Assembly (NCBI RefSeq): GCF_000830505.1 | Contig: NZ_JXOK01000053.1 | Location: 1-64,000 of the forward strand | Source: Vibrio mytili | Lineage (GTDB): Bacteria; Pseudomonadota; Gammaproteobacteria; Enterobacterales; Vibrionaceae | DNA: 64,000 nucleotides | Direction of reading: 5' to 3' | Shown: positions 28,187 to 37,817 of the stretch, one piece after another | How the letters are laid out: each line of letters opens with the position of its first letter | Position numbering within the stretch: the stretch's first letter is position 1 | Position numbers and translations under genes: made by a program | The notes under the pieces: model-generated | Database searches by the model: none | What the model saw: the letters and a program-made list of their open reading frames with translations, nothing else | What the model was told of the DNA's origin: nothing

Positions 28187-29371
28187 TCAGCCGGGATGAC
28201 CATCAACTCGAGGGGTAATAAGCATCACGCCAAAACGCCACACAAACAGACCAAACGCGACTATCCATAACCCACCGCTAATATCAATCCACAGCATCAT
28301 ATTGGCAGGATCCAAGATCACCGCGAAGCTGCGTACGATGGCAGCCAGAATCACCGCTGCGAACGCAATACTCATGTTCGGGCCTTTATAAATCATTCGC
28401 CCAGTATGTCCCATCGTCACTCGAGCAATCATTGCCAAAATCAACCCACCCAATGCACCAATGGCAAACAGGTGAATCAGGTTATGGCTCGCGAAGGCAT
28501 TACTCCACACGCCTCGCAAGATTAAGCTTAACGGTAAGCACAGGTAAGCCGCATGCAGGGACCAAACCAAAGGTTCACTGAGTGTTCGCCATGGTTTCCA
28601 ACGCAGAAAGCGCACCAACTGTGCTAACCCTGCAAATAGCATCAATGGGTTGCCAAGCTCAACAAAGGTGACCGGGAAAAAGCTCAGGATAAACAACATC
28701 AACAACGGCAAGTTCGCTAACCAATCAAGCCACAACATTGGTTGAGCTTTTTCGAAATCAAACCGACGCGCGGTAAAAAATGGGATGACTCGCCCACCCA
28801 TGACGGAAAGCAGTAAAGTAAACCACCACAGCATCGCTTGCCACACAGCCGAAGATGAAAATGGCGGCATACCCTTTATCGTTGCGTAACTGGCAAAATT
28901 CGCGAAAATAGCGAGAAAAAATAGCGGAACAAAGAAGAGATTGCGCCACCCTTTCGAGCGGTAGACCCGAATACCAACCTCATACGCGACAAAAAGTAAG
29001 AATAGCGACTCAATAATGCTGGTAACCCATAACGGAGTAGACGTCCAAAGTAACAACCTTGGCGCTAACCATAACGCAAAAATCGCCAACAGTGTGTAAT
29101 GCTTGGTGCCATTGATGCCCGTCCAGTTTTGCACCGCCGTGAGCACAAAGCCAGCAACAATCGCCATTGAAAAGCCAAACAACATTTCGTGCACATGCCA
29201 CCACAATGCGGGGACAGCAAGAGCATCCGGCTGACCAGCTTGAAACATCCACACCCACAAAGCTACCGCTATGATCGCATAGATGGAACCAAACAGAAAA
29301 AACGGCCTAAAACCTAAACGCAGCCATGCGGGGATCTTTTCTTCCACTTTTTTATCGGTAATGTTCAGCAT
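28187..29371 (-). CDS. nnrS: NnrS family membrane protein
   Basis: This 394-residue protein has about twelve hydrophobic segments and the NnrS start WLRLGFRPFFLFGSIYA. Conserved membrane histidines appear in ALWWHVHEMLFGFSMAIVAG and ALGGLILAMIARVTMGHTGR. NnrS proteins are haem- and copper-containing and help vibrios and denitrifiers resist nitric oxide under low oxygen, probably by protecting cellular iron. A perfect 9-bp dyad 63 bases upstream is a good candidate NsrR (nitric oxide sensor) site. The gene is alone on the minus strand, convergent with zntB. Confidence 0.93.
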   Translation of the reverse strand: MLNITDKKVEEKIPAWLRLGFRPFFLFGSIYAIIAVALWVWMFQAGQPDALAVPALWWHVHEMLFGFSMAIVAGFVLTAVQNWTGINGTKHYTLLAIFALWLAPRLLLWTSTPLWVTSIIESLFLLFVAYEVGIRVYRSKGWRNLFFVPLFFLAIFANFASYATIKGMPPFSSSAVWQAMLWWFTLLLSVMGGRVIPFFTARRFDFEKAQPMLWLDWLANLPLLMLFILSFFPVTFVELGNPLMLFAGLAQLVRFLRWKPWRTLSEPLVWSLHAAYLCLPLSLILRGVWSNAFASHNLIHLFAIGALGGLILAMIARVTMGHTGRMIYKGPNMSIAFAAVILAAIVRSFAVILDPANMMLWIDISGGLWIVAFGLFVWRFGVMLITPRVDGHPG

Positions 29372-29433
29372 TATGTTGCCCTCAAGCGTTGCTTTACCCT
29401 GATGAACTCAACTACACGATAGATGTTATCATA

Positions 29434-29456
29434 AACATGTATAAAAAATACATGTT
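29434..29456. promoter_or_regulatory. Candidate NsrR box before nnrS
   Basis: AACATGTAT and ATACATGTT form a perfect inverted repeat separated by AAAAA. The 11-1-11 architecture with an AT-rich centre resembles the NsrR consensus (AAGATGYATTT and its complement), with C for G at position 3. It lies 63 bases upstream of nnrS on its promoter side. Assignment to NsrR is inference from layout and target gene. Confidence 0.6.
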
Positions 29457-29560
29457 AAAAACTAAGACTCCTCTTTAGGGGTAAAGTTTGTGCTTAAGAG
29501 CGGGGTTAGGTATAAAAGAAGTGAGCGAATACAAAACAAATAAAGCAAAGGAAAAGTCAG

Positions 29561-30112
29561 ATGTATATCTTTGGTTATGGCAGCTTAATCAATGCTGCGT
29601 CACGAAAGTTAACCGGTCAAACAGGCGAAGCCATTCCCGTGATCGTTCATGGCTTGGTCCGTTACTGGGGAAAAATCGATGACAGCTATACCCTATCCCC
29701 CCTCGTAGTTAATCAAGGTGAAGGACAGGTCAATGGCGTGTTGCTGGAGGTCGATGAATCAGCATTAGCAGAATTTGATCGCCGAGAGCGCGGCTACCAC
29801 CGAATTCCGGTTCAAGCTCATCAGATAGAAGCCGAGACGTCGTTTAACCGTGATCACGATATCTGGGTGTATGTTAAAGATGAGCCATTGCCGCCATGCT
29901 CAAAGAGCCCAATCATGCAAAGCTATGTCGATACCGTACTAGCAGGGTGTTTAGAAGTCTCTCACTCCTTTGCTGAGCACTTTGTTCACCACACAGTTGG
30001 CTGGCAACATGCGAAAGAAAACGATCGTCACCAGCCTAAATACGGCAACCTTGCAGGGGTCGAAGAACATCATTATGAGTTAATTGATAACTTAATCGCT
30101 CAACATCGCTAA
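29561..30112 (+). CDS. Gamma-glutamylcyclotransferase family protein
   Basis: A 183-residue protein beginning MYIFGYGSLINAASRK; the FGYGSL motif is the phosphate/substrate-binding loop of the gamma-glutamylcyclotransferase fold. A conserved acidic region (DESALAEFDRRERGYHRIPV) contains the glutamate expected to act as general base. Family members release 5-oxoproline from gamma-glutamyl peptides, but the true substrate of this subgroup is unknown. The frame opens at 29488, but ATG 29561 begins the domain exactly. It is upstream of galR on the same strand with a 143-base gap. Confidence 0.8.
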   Translation: MYIFGYGSLINAASRKLTGQTGEAIPVIVHGLVRYWGKIDDSYTLSPLVVNQGEGQVNGVLLEVDESALAEFDRRERGYHRIPVQAHQIEAETSFNRDHDIWVYVKDEPLPPCSKSPIMQSYVDTVLAGCLEVSHSFAEHFVHHTVGWQHAKENDRHQPKYGNLAGVEEHHYELIDNLIAQHR

Positions 30113-30255
30113 GGGTAACGTTTACACAATAACAACCTTTTAAATTACAGAGAGTAAGCTATACAGCTCTCGTTCCTGATAATAGAAAATTGCACTTGTT
30201 ACACATTGGGTGTTTAATACCGCATATTCGATTTATTAGTCAGTGAAGGTTCACG

Positions 30256-31252
30256 ATGGCAACCATTAAAGATGTGGCAAAAGAAGCCGGCGTGTCCGTC
30301 GCCACCGTTTCTCGGGTGATCAACAAATCCCCTAAAGCAAGCCAGTCTTCGATTGATGCGGTCACTTTAGCAATGAGTAAGCTCGGTTATCGTCCGAATG
30401 CCGCCGCTCGTGCCCTTGTCAGCCAAAGCACCAACACCATGGGCGTGTTGGTGGGTGATGTCTCTGATCCATTCTTTGGCACGCTGATCAAATCCGTTGA
30501 TACCGTCGCACGTGAAAACGGCAAGCACATCTTGATTGGTAATGGCTACCACAACCCCAATGATGAACGTCAAGCGTTAGAGTTACTGATTAATAGCCGA
30601 TGTGACGCGCTAGTCATCCAGCTAAAGGCTTATCTGATGAAGAATTGATTGCTACGCCAAAGAAGTGAAAGGCATGGTATTGATCAACCGGCACATACCA
30701 GAGCTGGCCGATCGCTGTATCTCACTTGATAACTACAAAGGGTCGTATCTCGCCACAGACTATTTAATTCGTCATGGACACAGCAAAATCGCTTATATTG
30801 CTTCTTCACACGACATTGAAGATACCGAACAGCGCATACACGGCTATCAAGCCGCGCTCAAAGATAATGGTATTGCGCTTTCGAAAAGCTACATCGAATA
30901 TGGTGAGCCAAACAGTGATGGTGGCGAAGCCGCCATGACCAACCTGTTGACGAAATCATTAGATATCACAGGCGTCGTGGCCTATAACGACTATATGGCA
31001 GCTGGTGCGCTCATCACGCTGGATCAAAATGGCCTTCAAGTCCCTGAAAAAATCTCGATGATTGGCTTTGACGACGGCTTAATTGCTCGCTTTGTTCACC
31101 CTAGCCTAACCACCATTCGTTACCCCATCGAGATGATGGCTGAACGAGCCGCTCGCTTAGCGCTGGCATTATCGCGCGATGAACCAGGCGAAGACGAAAC
31201 CGTTGTTTTTAGCCCAACGTTGGTGAGAAGACATTCGGTAGAAAAGCGTTGA
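30256..31252 (+). pseudogene. galR: GalR-like LacI-family regulator, interrupted by two 1-base deletions
   Basis: The first frame (30256-30648) carries the LacI helix-turn-helix MATIKDVAKEAGVSVATVSR and the start of the sugar-binding domain. The second (30665-31252) carries the rest, from VKGMVLINRHIPELADRC to a normal end. Between them, two separate one-base losses, near 30617-30621 (ATCCAGCT) and near 30650-30653 (TTGCTACG), restore a continuous frame reading GLSDEELIA then AKEVKGMVL. The repaired product is 332 residues, normal for GalR. Its position beside galK and the presence of a GalR-type operator before galE support the galR name. The breaks may be sequence errors; if real, gal repression would be lost. 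Confidence 0.85.
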
Positions 31253-31292
31253 GCTCGCGCCTGAAGGTTGGGTGGTAACGCATAGCTAGTAA

Positions 31293-31320
31293 TAAAAAAA
31301 TGGTGGGAATATTACCCACC
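31293..31320 (-). terminator. Terminator of the gal operon
   Basis: On the minus strand GGTGGG pairs with CCCACC around a 7-base loop (31302-31320) and is followed by ATTTTTTTATT. It lies about 80 bases after the galK stop and faces galR on the other strand. Confidence 0.8.
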
Positions 31321-31399
31321 CAAACGCTATCTAAAACTCAAACTTATACAGCCTGATGCTGATAGCAACCCCCTAAACTCAACACTATATTGAGCTCAC

Positions 31400-32558
31400 T
31401 CACAATACTTCAACCAGACCTGCGCCTTCTTTAGCTTGGCAAACATAAATGGATTCTTTCAAGCCTGTGGCCGCTTGGTAGTTGGTTTCTACCGCTGCTT
31501 TAACTTGCTCCACAAGCACTGGTGCACAAGCGCCACAATACAGCCACCAAAACCACCGCCAGTCATGCGCACACCGCCTTGCTCACCGATCACATCTTTG
31601 ACCATATCAACCAACGTATCGATCTCTTTGACGGTGATTTCAAAATCATCACGCATAGAGGCGTGTGACTCAGCCATCAGTTCGCCCATACGTTTCATAT
31701 CGTGTGAACGCAACGCCTCTGCTGCTTTAACAGTACGATCATTTTCTGTGATGACATGGCGAGCGCGCTTAGCCACCATTTCATCCATATCTGCTGCTTT
31801 TTGGTTAAACTGCTCGATCGTCACATCACGCAGTGCTTTGACACCAAAAAACGCGCGGCTTCTTCACACTGTTCACGGCGGGTATTGTATTCGCTGTCGA
31901 CCAACCCACGCTTCTTATTTGAGTTGATGATAACGACAGCCATATCTTCTGGCATGGAAACCGCTTGAGTTTCTAGACTACGGCAGTCCAAAAGCATCGC
32001 ATGATTTTCTTGCCCTTGTGCCGAAATCATTTGATCCATAATGCCGCAGTTACAGCCAACAAATTCGTTTTCCGCTTGCTGACCATTGAGAGCGATTTCA
32101 GCCTGACTGATTTCTAGATTAAACAGCACTTTAAATGTCTGACCGATAACCACTTCAAGCGCCGCAGAAGAACTCAACCCAGCCCCTTGAGGCACGTTAC
32201 CACTCACCGAAATATCCGCACCACTCAACTGATAGCCACGCGCCAGCAAGCACTTCACCACTCCACGAATGTAGTTCGCCCACATTTTGTCTTGTTGAAA
32301 GGTGATTTCCTGAGTGATATCAAATTCATCCTCGGCATCTTGGTAGTCCACCGACACCACTCGTACGATGTTGTCGTCACGCTTCGCCGCAGCCACAACC
32401 GTTTGATAGTTGATCGCACATGGCAATACAAACCCGTCATTGTAGTCTGTGTGTTCCCCAATCAGATTGACACGACCAGGCGCTTGAATAATATGCGTCG
32501 GCGCATAGCCCAATACGGTGTTAAAGGATGTTTTCACATTTTGTATTAAATCAGACAT
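31400..32558 (-). pseudogene. galK: GalK, galactokinase, interrupted by two 1-base deletions
   Basis: All GHMP-kinase motifs are present: [19 protein letters not shown], the ATP loop [15 protein letters not shown] and [15 protein letters not shown]. The reading frame breaks twice. A run of six T (minus strand; 31846-31851) seems one short, because seven T give [18 protein letters not shown]. One base is missing near 31521-31525 in CTTGTGCACCAGTG, and correction continues the frame as [18 protein letters not shown] to a stop at 31400. The corrected length is 386 residues, normal for GalK. It phosphorylates galactose in the Leloir pathway and is the last gene of galE-galT-galK. A sequencing cause is likely because nothing else is lost. 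Confidence 0.88.
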
Positions 32559-32603
32559 AGTAAAATCTCGTTTTTTTAATTTTTAAAAATATATGAGGTT
32601 AAG

Positions 32604-32990
32604 GTCCTAGGGAAAACGATTTTGAGGTCCTAGGGAAAACAAAGGTCCTAGGATTTTTGAGGTCCTAGGATCCTAGGTTCTAGGTCCTAGGGAAGGAAAA
32701 CAGAATACTGAATACGGAGCGCTTCGCTTACGGAATACGGAGGAAGGCTGAACCTCTGTATTCCGTATTCCGTAATCCGTAGTCTTTAATATTTTCCTAG
32801 GACCTAGGACCCTAGAACCTAGGACCTACCTTTTCTACCTAGGACCTTGTTTTTCCCCTAGGACCTTTCTGTATTCCGTATTCCGTAATCCAGAACAACA
32901 AAAGCTATAAAACCAAATAGACACTGCCGCCTCCGCTAGCTCCCCTCTAGGACCTAGGCCCCTAGAACCTAGGACCTTGTTTTTTCCTTA
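32604..32990. repeat. CCTAGG-rich repeat block between galT and galK
   Basis: Almost the entire 410-base galT-galK gap is made of the CTAGG repeat family. The galK-proximal part has GGTCCTAGGGAAAAC repeated, then CCTAGGATCCTAGG. A central imperfect palindrome follows (GAATACGGAGCGCTTCGCTT facing TCTGTATTCCGTATTCCGTA). The galT side has CTAGGACCTAGG with CCTAGAACCTAGGACC units. The arms point in opposite orientation, so the transcript could fold into a long hairpin. The block ends inside galT: the final codons KEKTRS and the TAG stop are repeat sequence. Confidence 0.85.
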
Positions 32991-34030
32991 TAATGCACCT
33001 CACTCAAATCACGCAGGCGTTGTGCGGCTTGTTCTGCAGTGAGATCACGCTGGCTTTCCGCTAGCATCTCGTAGCCAACCATAAACTTACGAACGGTGGC
33101 GCTGCGTAGGAGTGGTGGGTAGAACAGGGCGTGAAGTTGCCAATGGTCGATATCTGTACCCTCTTCAAAAAACGGTGCGTAGTGCCAGCCCATCGAGTAA
33201 GGGAATGAGCACTGGAATAGATTGTCATAACGGCTGGTGAGCTTTTTGATCGCAACCGCGAGGTCATCACGCTGCGCATCCGTTAACTCGCTCATACGGC
33301 GAATATGCGTTTTTGGCAACAACATAGTTTCGAATGGCCACGCCGCCCAGTACGGCACAACAGCAACCCAATGTTCAGTTTCGACCACGATGCGCGAACC
33401 ATCTTTAAGCTCTGCTTGCACATAATCCACCAACAAGTTGCTGCCGTTTTCTTGGTAGTAAGCTTTCAGGTTGTGCTCTTTGCGCTCAATTTCATTGGGT
33501 AAGAAGCTGTTTGCCCAAATTTGACCGTGTGGGTGAGGCTGTGAACATCCCATCGCCTCGCCTTTATTCTCAAACGCTTGAACCCAAACGTAATCTTTAC
33601 CCAGCTCTTCAATTTGATCGTTCCAGGTATCAATCACCCCACGAATCTTATCGACGGACAGTTCAGGCAATGTTTTACTGTGATCGGGAGAAAAACAGAT
33701 CACTCGACTCAAACCACGCACACCTTGGCTTTTGAATAGCGGATTGTCTGATTCAGGCGCATCAGGCGAGTCCACCATCAGCGCAGCAAAATCATTATTG
33801 AACACATAGGTTCCTTCATAATCCGGATTCACATCTCCGGAGATTCGCTCATTGGTCGGGCACAGAAAACACTTCTCGTCGTATGCTGGTAACTCAGCAA
33901 TCGATGGCTTTTCATCCGCACCACTCCAAGGACGCTTGGCACGATGAGGGGACACTAAAATCCACTGACCAGTGAGCGGGTTGTAACGACGGTGTGGATG
34001 GTCCACAGGGTTAAATTCAACATTCGACAT
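32969..34030 (-). CDS. galT: GalT, galactose-1-phosphate uridylyltransferase
   Basis: The 353-residue enzyme exchanges UMP between UDP-glucose and galactose-1-phosphate. The zinc-binding CFLCP motif lies at about residue 54 and the catalytic histidine triad motif [12 protein letters not shown] at about residue 160. The start [19 protein letters not shown] is typical. The C-terminus departs from expectation: after [10 protein letters not shown] the residues KEKTRS and the stop come from the adjoining CCTAGG repeat. It is the middle gene of galE-galT-galK, separated from both neighbours by repeat blocks, which is unusual for a compact operon. Confidence 0.95.
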   Translation of the reverse strand: MSNVEFNPVDHPHRRYNPLTGQWILVSPHRAKRPWSGADEKPSIAELPAYDEKCFLCPTNERISGDVNPDYEGTYVFNNDFAALMVDSPDAPESDNPLFKSQGVRGLSRVICFSPDHSKTLPELSVDKIRGVIDTWNDQIEELGKDYVWVQAFENKGEAMGCSQPHPHGQIWANSFLPNEIERKEHNLKAYYQENGSNLLVDYVQAELKDGSRIVVETEHWVAVVPYWAAWPFETMLLPKTHIRRMSELTDAQRDDLAVAIKKLTSRYDNLFQCSFPYSMGWHYAPFFEEGTDIDHWQLHALFYPPLLRSATVRKFMVGYEMLAESQRDLTAEQAAQRLRDLSEVHYKEKTRS

Positions 34031-34082
34031 AGTACTTACTCAACTTTTAAAAATTCTTTTTCGTTTCTCGGCTTTGACTTTG

Positions 34083-34204
34083 ACCTAGGGAAAGAAAACT
34101 GATTACTGAACACGGAGCGCTTCGCTTACAGAATACAGAAGGGAGGATTAACCTCTGTAATCTGTAATCCGATCCCCCTAGGACCTAGAACCTAGAACCT
34201 CTGG
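34083..34204. repeat. CCTAGG-rich repeat between galE and galT
   Basis: A 122-base member of the same family. It starts GACCTAGGGAAAG, contains CACGGAGCGCTTCGCTTACA, then CCTCTGTAATCTGTAATCC, and ends CCTAGGACCTAGAACCTAG. The inner halves (ACAGAATACAGAAGGGAGG and its partner) can pair imperfectly, so it looks like a complete short unit with CTAGG ends. It starts about 30 bases after the galE stop. Confidence 0.8.
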
Positions 34205-34232
34205 CTTACAGCTTGATAGTTATTCCACAATA

Positions 34233-35252
34233 TTATTCTGGGGAATAACCTTGCGGATTGTTCGATTGCCACTTCCAAGTATCGGCGGTCATCTCAGCCA
34301 CAGAGCGAGTCGCTTTCCAACCTAGATCTCGTGCTGCTTTATCGGTACTAGCCCAACATTCTGCAATGTCACCTGGACGACGAGGACACAATTCGTAAGG
34401 CACTGGCTTTCCACATGCAGCAGCGAATGCCTCAACCATTTCCAGCACACTCGAGCCTTTACCAGTCCCAAGGTTATAAATATGCAAACCCGCTTTTTCA
34501 CCGACCGCTTTCAACGCGGCAATGTGACCATCGGCTAAGTCCATCACATGTACATAATCGCGGACCCCAGTACCGTCCGGGGTTGAGTAGTCATCACCAA
34601 AGACTGACAGCTTTTCGCGTCGCCCGACGGCCACTTGCGCGATGAACGGCATCAAATTATTAGGAGTTCCTTGTGGATCTTCGCCCATAGTGCCAGATGG
34701 ATGTGCACCCACAGGATTGAAGTAGCGCAGTAATGTGATGCTCCAGTCGTTCTCTGCATGAAACAAATCACTCAAGCATTCTTCCACCATGTGCTTACTG
34801 CGCCCATAAGGATTGGTCGTCGCGCCCGTTGGCGAATCTTCAGTGATCGGAACAATGTCTGGATCACCATAAACCGTTGCGGAAGAGCTAAACACGATGC
34901 TCTTGACGCCAGCTTTTCTCATGCTGCGTGCCAGAACCAGAGAGCCATTGACGTTGTTGTCGTAATACTCCAATGGTTTCACTACCGACTCACCCACTGC
35001 TTTTAAGCCCGCAAAGTGAATAACGGATTGAATATCATGCTGGGCAAAGACCAAATCCAAAAACGCTTCGTCACGCACATCACCTTGATGAAACACGGGT
35101 TGTTTGCCTGTGAGTGCTTCAATTCGGCTTAACACTTCCATTTTTGCATTGCATAAGTTATCAACAATGATTGGCTCCATGCCTGCTTCAATCATTTGCA
35201 CACATGTGTGACTGCCGATGTATCCCATACCGCCTGTGATAAGAACTTTCAC
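34233..35252 (-). CDS. galE: GalE, UDP-glucose 4-epimerase
   Basis: The 339-residue NAD-dependent epimerase interconverts UDP-galactose and UDP-glucose. The Rossmann motif VLITGGMGYIGSHT starts at residue 3. The catalytic serine region SSSATVYGD and the YGRSK motif (Tyr-x-x-x-Lys) follow. The frame is open 19 codons further upstream, but GTG 35252 is preceded by AGGAG at 7 bases and gives the standard start VKVLITGG, so it was chosen. It is the first gene of the gal operon and its promoter region contains a GalR-type operator. Confidence 0.95.
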   Translation of the reverse strand: MKVLITGGMGYIGSHTCVQMIEAGMEPIIVDNLCNAKMEVLSRIEALTGKQPVFHQGDVRDEAFLDLVFAQHDIQSVIHFAGLKAVGESVVKPLEYYDNNVNGSLVLARSMRKAGVKSIVFSSSATVYGDPDIVPITEDSPTGATTNPYGRSKHMVEECLSDLFHAENDWSITLLRYFNPVGAHPSGTMGEDPQGTPNNLMPFIAQVAVGRREKLSVFGDDYSTPDGTGVRDYVHVMDLADGHIAALKAVGEKAGLHIYNLGTGKGSSVLEMVEAFAAACGKPVPYELCPRRPGDIAECWASTDKAARDLGWKATRSVAEMTADTWKWQSNNPQGYSPE

Positions 35253-35349
35253 TTTGCTTCTCCTATGACTGCCCGATAAGTGCGTAATTGAGCCTTTAAC
35301 CGCATTCATCTAGCAAATTCGCTTAACTGGCTAAAAGTCTAGCAATCAA

Positions 35350-35397
35350 TTCCTATTCAGGTCCGTGATCAATATCAAGTTGTGTAAACGTTTCCAC
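35350..35397 (-). promoter_or_regulatory. gal operon promoter with GalR operator
   Basis: GTGTAAACGTTTCCAC (35382-35397) fits the GalR operator consensus GTGKAANCGNTTMCAC at every position and differs by one base from the E. coli external gal operator as I remember it. On the minus strand, TTGATA (35373-35378) and TAGGAA (35350-35355) with 17-base spacing form a candidate promoter just downstream, placing the operator upstream of the -35 as in E. coli. The 328-base galE-LacI gap also holds the divergent promoter. Confidence 0.8.
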
Positions 35398-35580
35398 AAA
35401 ATTCCATTAAAGTCTCGATTCACACTATTAGGAGAAAGAAAGTAAGAGAAAAAACGAAAGGCAGAGCGATGAATCGAGTAACTACTGAAGACGAAAAGTT
35501 TGTGAACGCATAAGCGCCTGTTTAAAATGGGCGAACGCTCAAACAAGGTGAGCTGTGCTAAAGGGAAGAGTAAGAAGTAA

Positions 35581-36612
<1,032 letters not shown>

Positions 36613-36634
36613 ATTTTCTCAGCTCACTCCCGCG

Positions 36635-36703
36635 AATTGCTAATTGCTAATTGCTAATTGCTAATTGCTAATTGCTAATTGCTAATTGCTAATTGCTAAT
36701 TGC
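36635..36703. repeat. Heptanucleotide tandem repeat (AATTGCT)n
   Basis: Nine full AATTGCT units and a partial AATTGC follow one another without a mismatch, 23 bases after the stop of the LacI-type gene. It is not in a reading frame. Perfect identity suggests active slippage, so copy number probably varies between strains. Confidence 0.95.
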
Positions 36704-36740
36704 AGATAAATAAAGCGCATTTGATTGAACAAAGGAATAA

Positions 36741-36756
36741 GGTAAAACGTTTTCAC
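36741..36756. promoter_or_regulatory. Possible LacI-family operator
   Basis: GGTAAAACGTTTTCAC has the central AAAACGTTTT palindrome seen in operators of LacI-family regulators. It lies just after the heptamer repeat, near the end of the minus-strand LysR gene and not before an obvious promoter. It may be a leftover or distal operator. Weak. Confidence 0.3.
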
Positions 36757-36785
36757 TAAACTCAGTAAATCATATTATTAAACAT

Positions 36786-37703
36786 TCACGCCGTAGTGAT
36801 TAACTCGGAAAGTAGCGCTCGTAACCAAATGCCTTTTTCATCATTGGTTCGACTGGTGTGCCACACCATTGCAATATCAAAATCCGCTACCGAAATCGGC
36901 GGTTTCACTGTCACTAAGTTATCTGAGAAGCCTTCTGCAAGCGCCATTTTTTCCGGCACGATAGCAATTAATTCACGTTGCTTAAGCAATTTTCGTATGG
37001 TGAGAAAGTTACGCGAAGCCACCGTCACTTTGCGGCGTAAACCGTGCTCAATGAGCTTTTGGTCTACTTGTGTCTTTAAGCTGCCATCGGGGCTCACTAA
37101 AGCGTGTTCGATGTCGGCAAACTGTTGAACCGACAATGTATCCTTTCCTTTCAATACCCGCTTATCACACAAGCAAACGTGCCTTTCTGTGTACAAGTAT
37201 TCACTGGTAAAGTTGTCATCTAATATCGGTATGCTGCCAATAATGACGTCCAATTTATCACTCTCGCTTAATCCAACGTAATTACTGCGATTCACGTTAA
37301 CAAAGCTGATTTGTGCTTCGGGTGCGCATTGGCGAATGTGGTCATAAATCTTTGGCGCAAAGATAAATTCCGCGTAATCCGTTAAACCAATACGACACAC
37401 GCCCGTGTAGCTATCGGGTTGAAAGAAGGATTTGGTAAGCAATTCTTTGGCAATGGAGTCCAATAGATGATGCACGACCGGAGCGACCTGATGCGCATGC
37501 TCAGTCGGTTCCATCTTATGCCCTTTGCGCTCAAACAGCGAATCATCCAGCAATAGCCGAAGACGCGATAAGCTGTGGCTCATGGCCGACTGGCTGACGA
37601 AACTCTTTTCCGCAGCTAAGCTGACACTTCGATAACGATAAAGATAAGAAAACGTCACCAACAGATTCAGATCGATGTTACGCCACTGGATATCTTCTTT
37701 CAT
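36786..37703 (-). CDS. LysR-family transcriptional regulator (NodD/LeuO-like group)
   Basis: A 305-residue LysR protein with the winged helix-turn-helix at about 8-66 (DLNLLVTFSYLY, KSFVSQSAMSHSLSRLRLLL). An effector domain begins near residue 95 (GVCRIGLTDYAEFIFAPKIY). The RNIDLNLLVTF start and SLSRLRLLLDD segment are those of the NodD/LeuO-type LysR branch. It is divergent from chrA, 114 bases apart, which is the usual layout for a LysR regulator and its target. Its inducer is unknown. Confidence 0.85.
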   Translation of the reverse strand: MKEDIQWRNIDLNLLVTFSYLYRYRSVSLAAEKSFVSQSAMSHSLSRLRLLLDDSLFERKGHKMEPTEHAHQVAPVVHHLLDSIAKELLTKSFFQPDSYTGVCRIGLTDYAEFIFAPKIYDHIRQCAPEAQISFVNVNRSNYVGLSESDKLDVIIGSIPILDDNFTSEYLYTERHVCLCDKRVLKGKDTLSVQQFADIEHALVSPDGSLKTQVDQKLIEHGLRRKVTVASRNFLTIRKLLKQRELIAIVPEKMALAEGFSDNLVTVKPPISVADFDIAMVWHTSRTNDEKGIWLRALLSELITTA

Positions 37704-37817
37704 TCAAACCCAATCCCATTTCATTCATAGTTTTCATTAAATCTATTAATTGGAATCATTTTATGTGAATGGGTAAATTGGCAACAGCGGAATTTTAGAA
37801 TATTGAATAGGATCAGC

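Noticed and set aside
36635..36703. Possible CRISPR-like array
   Set aside because: The unit is 7 bp with no spacers, so it is a simple tandem repeat.
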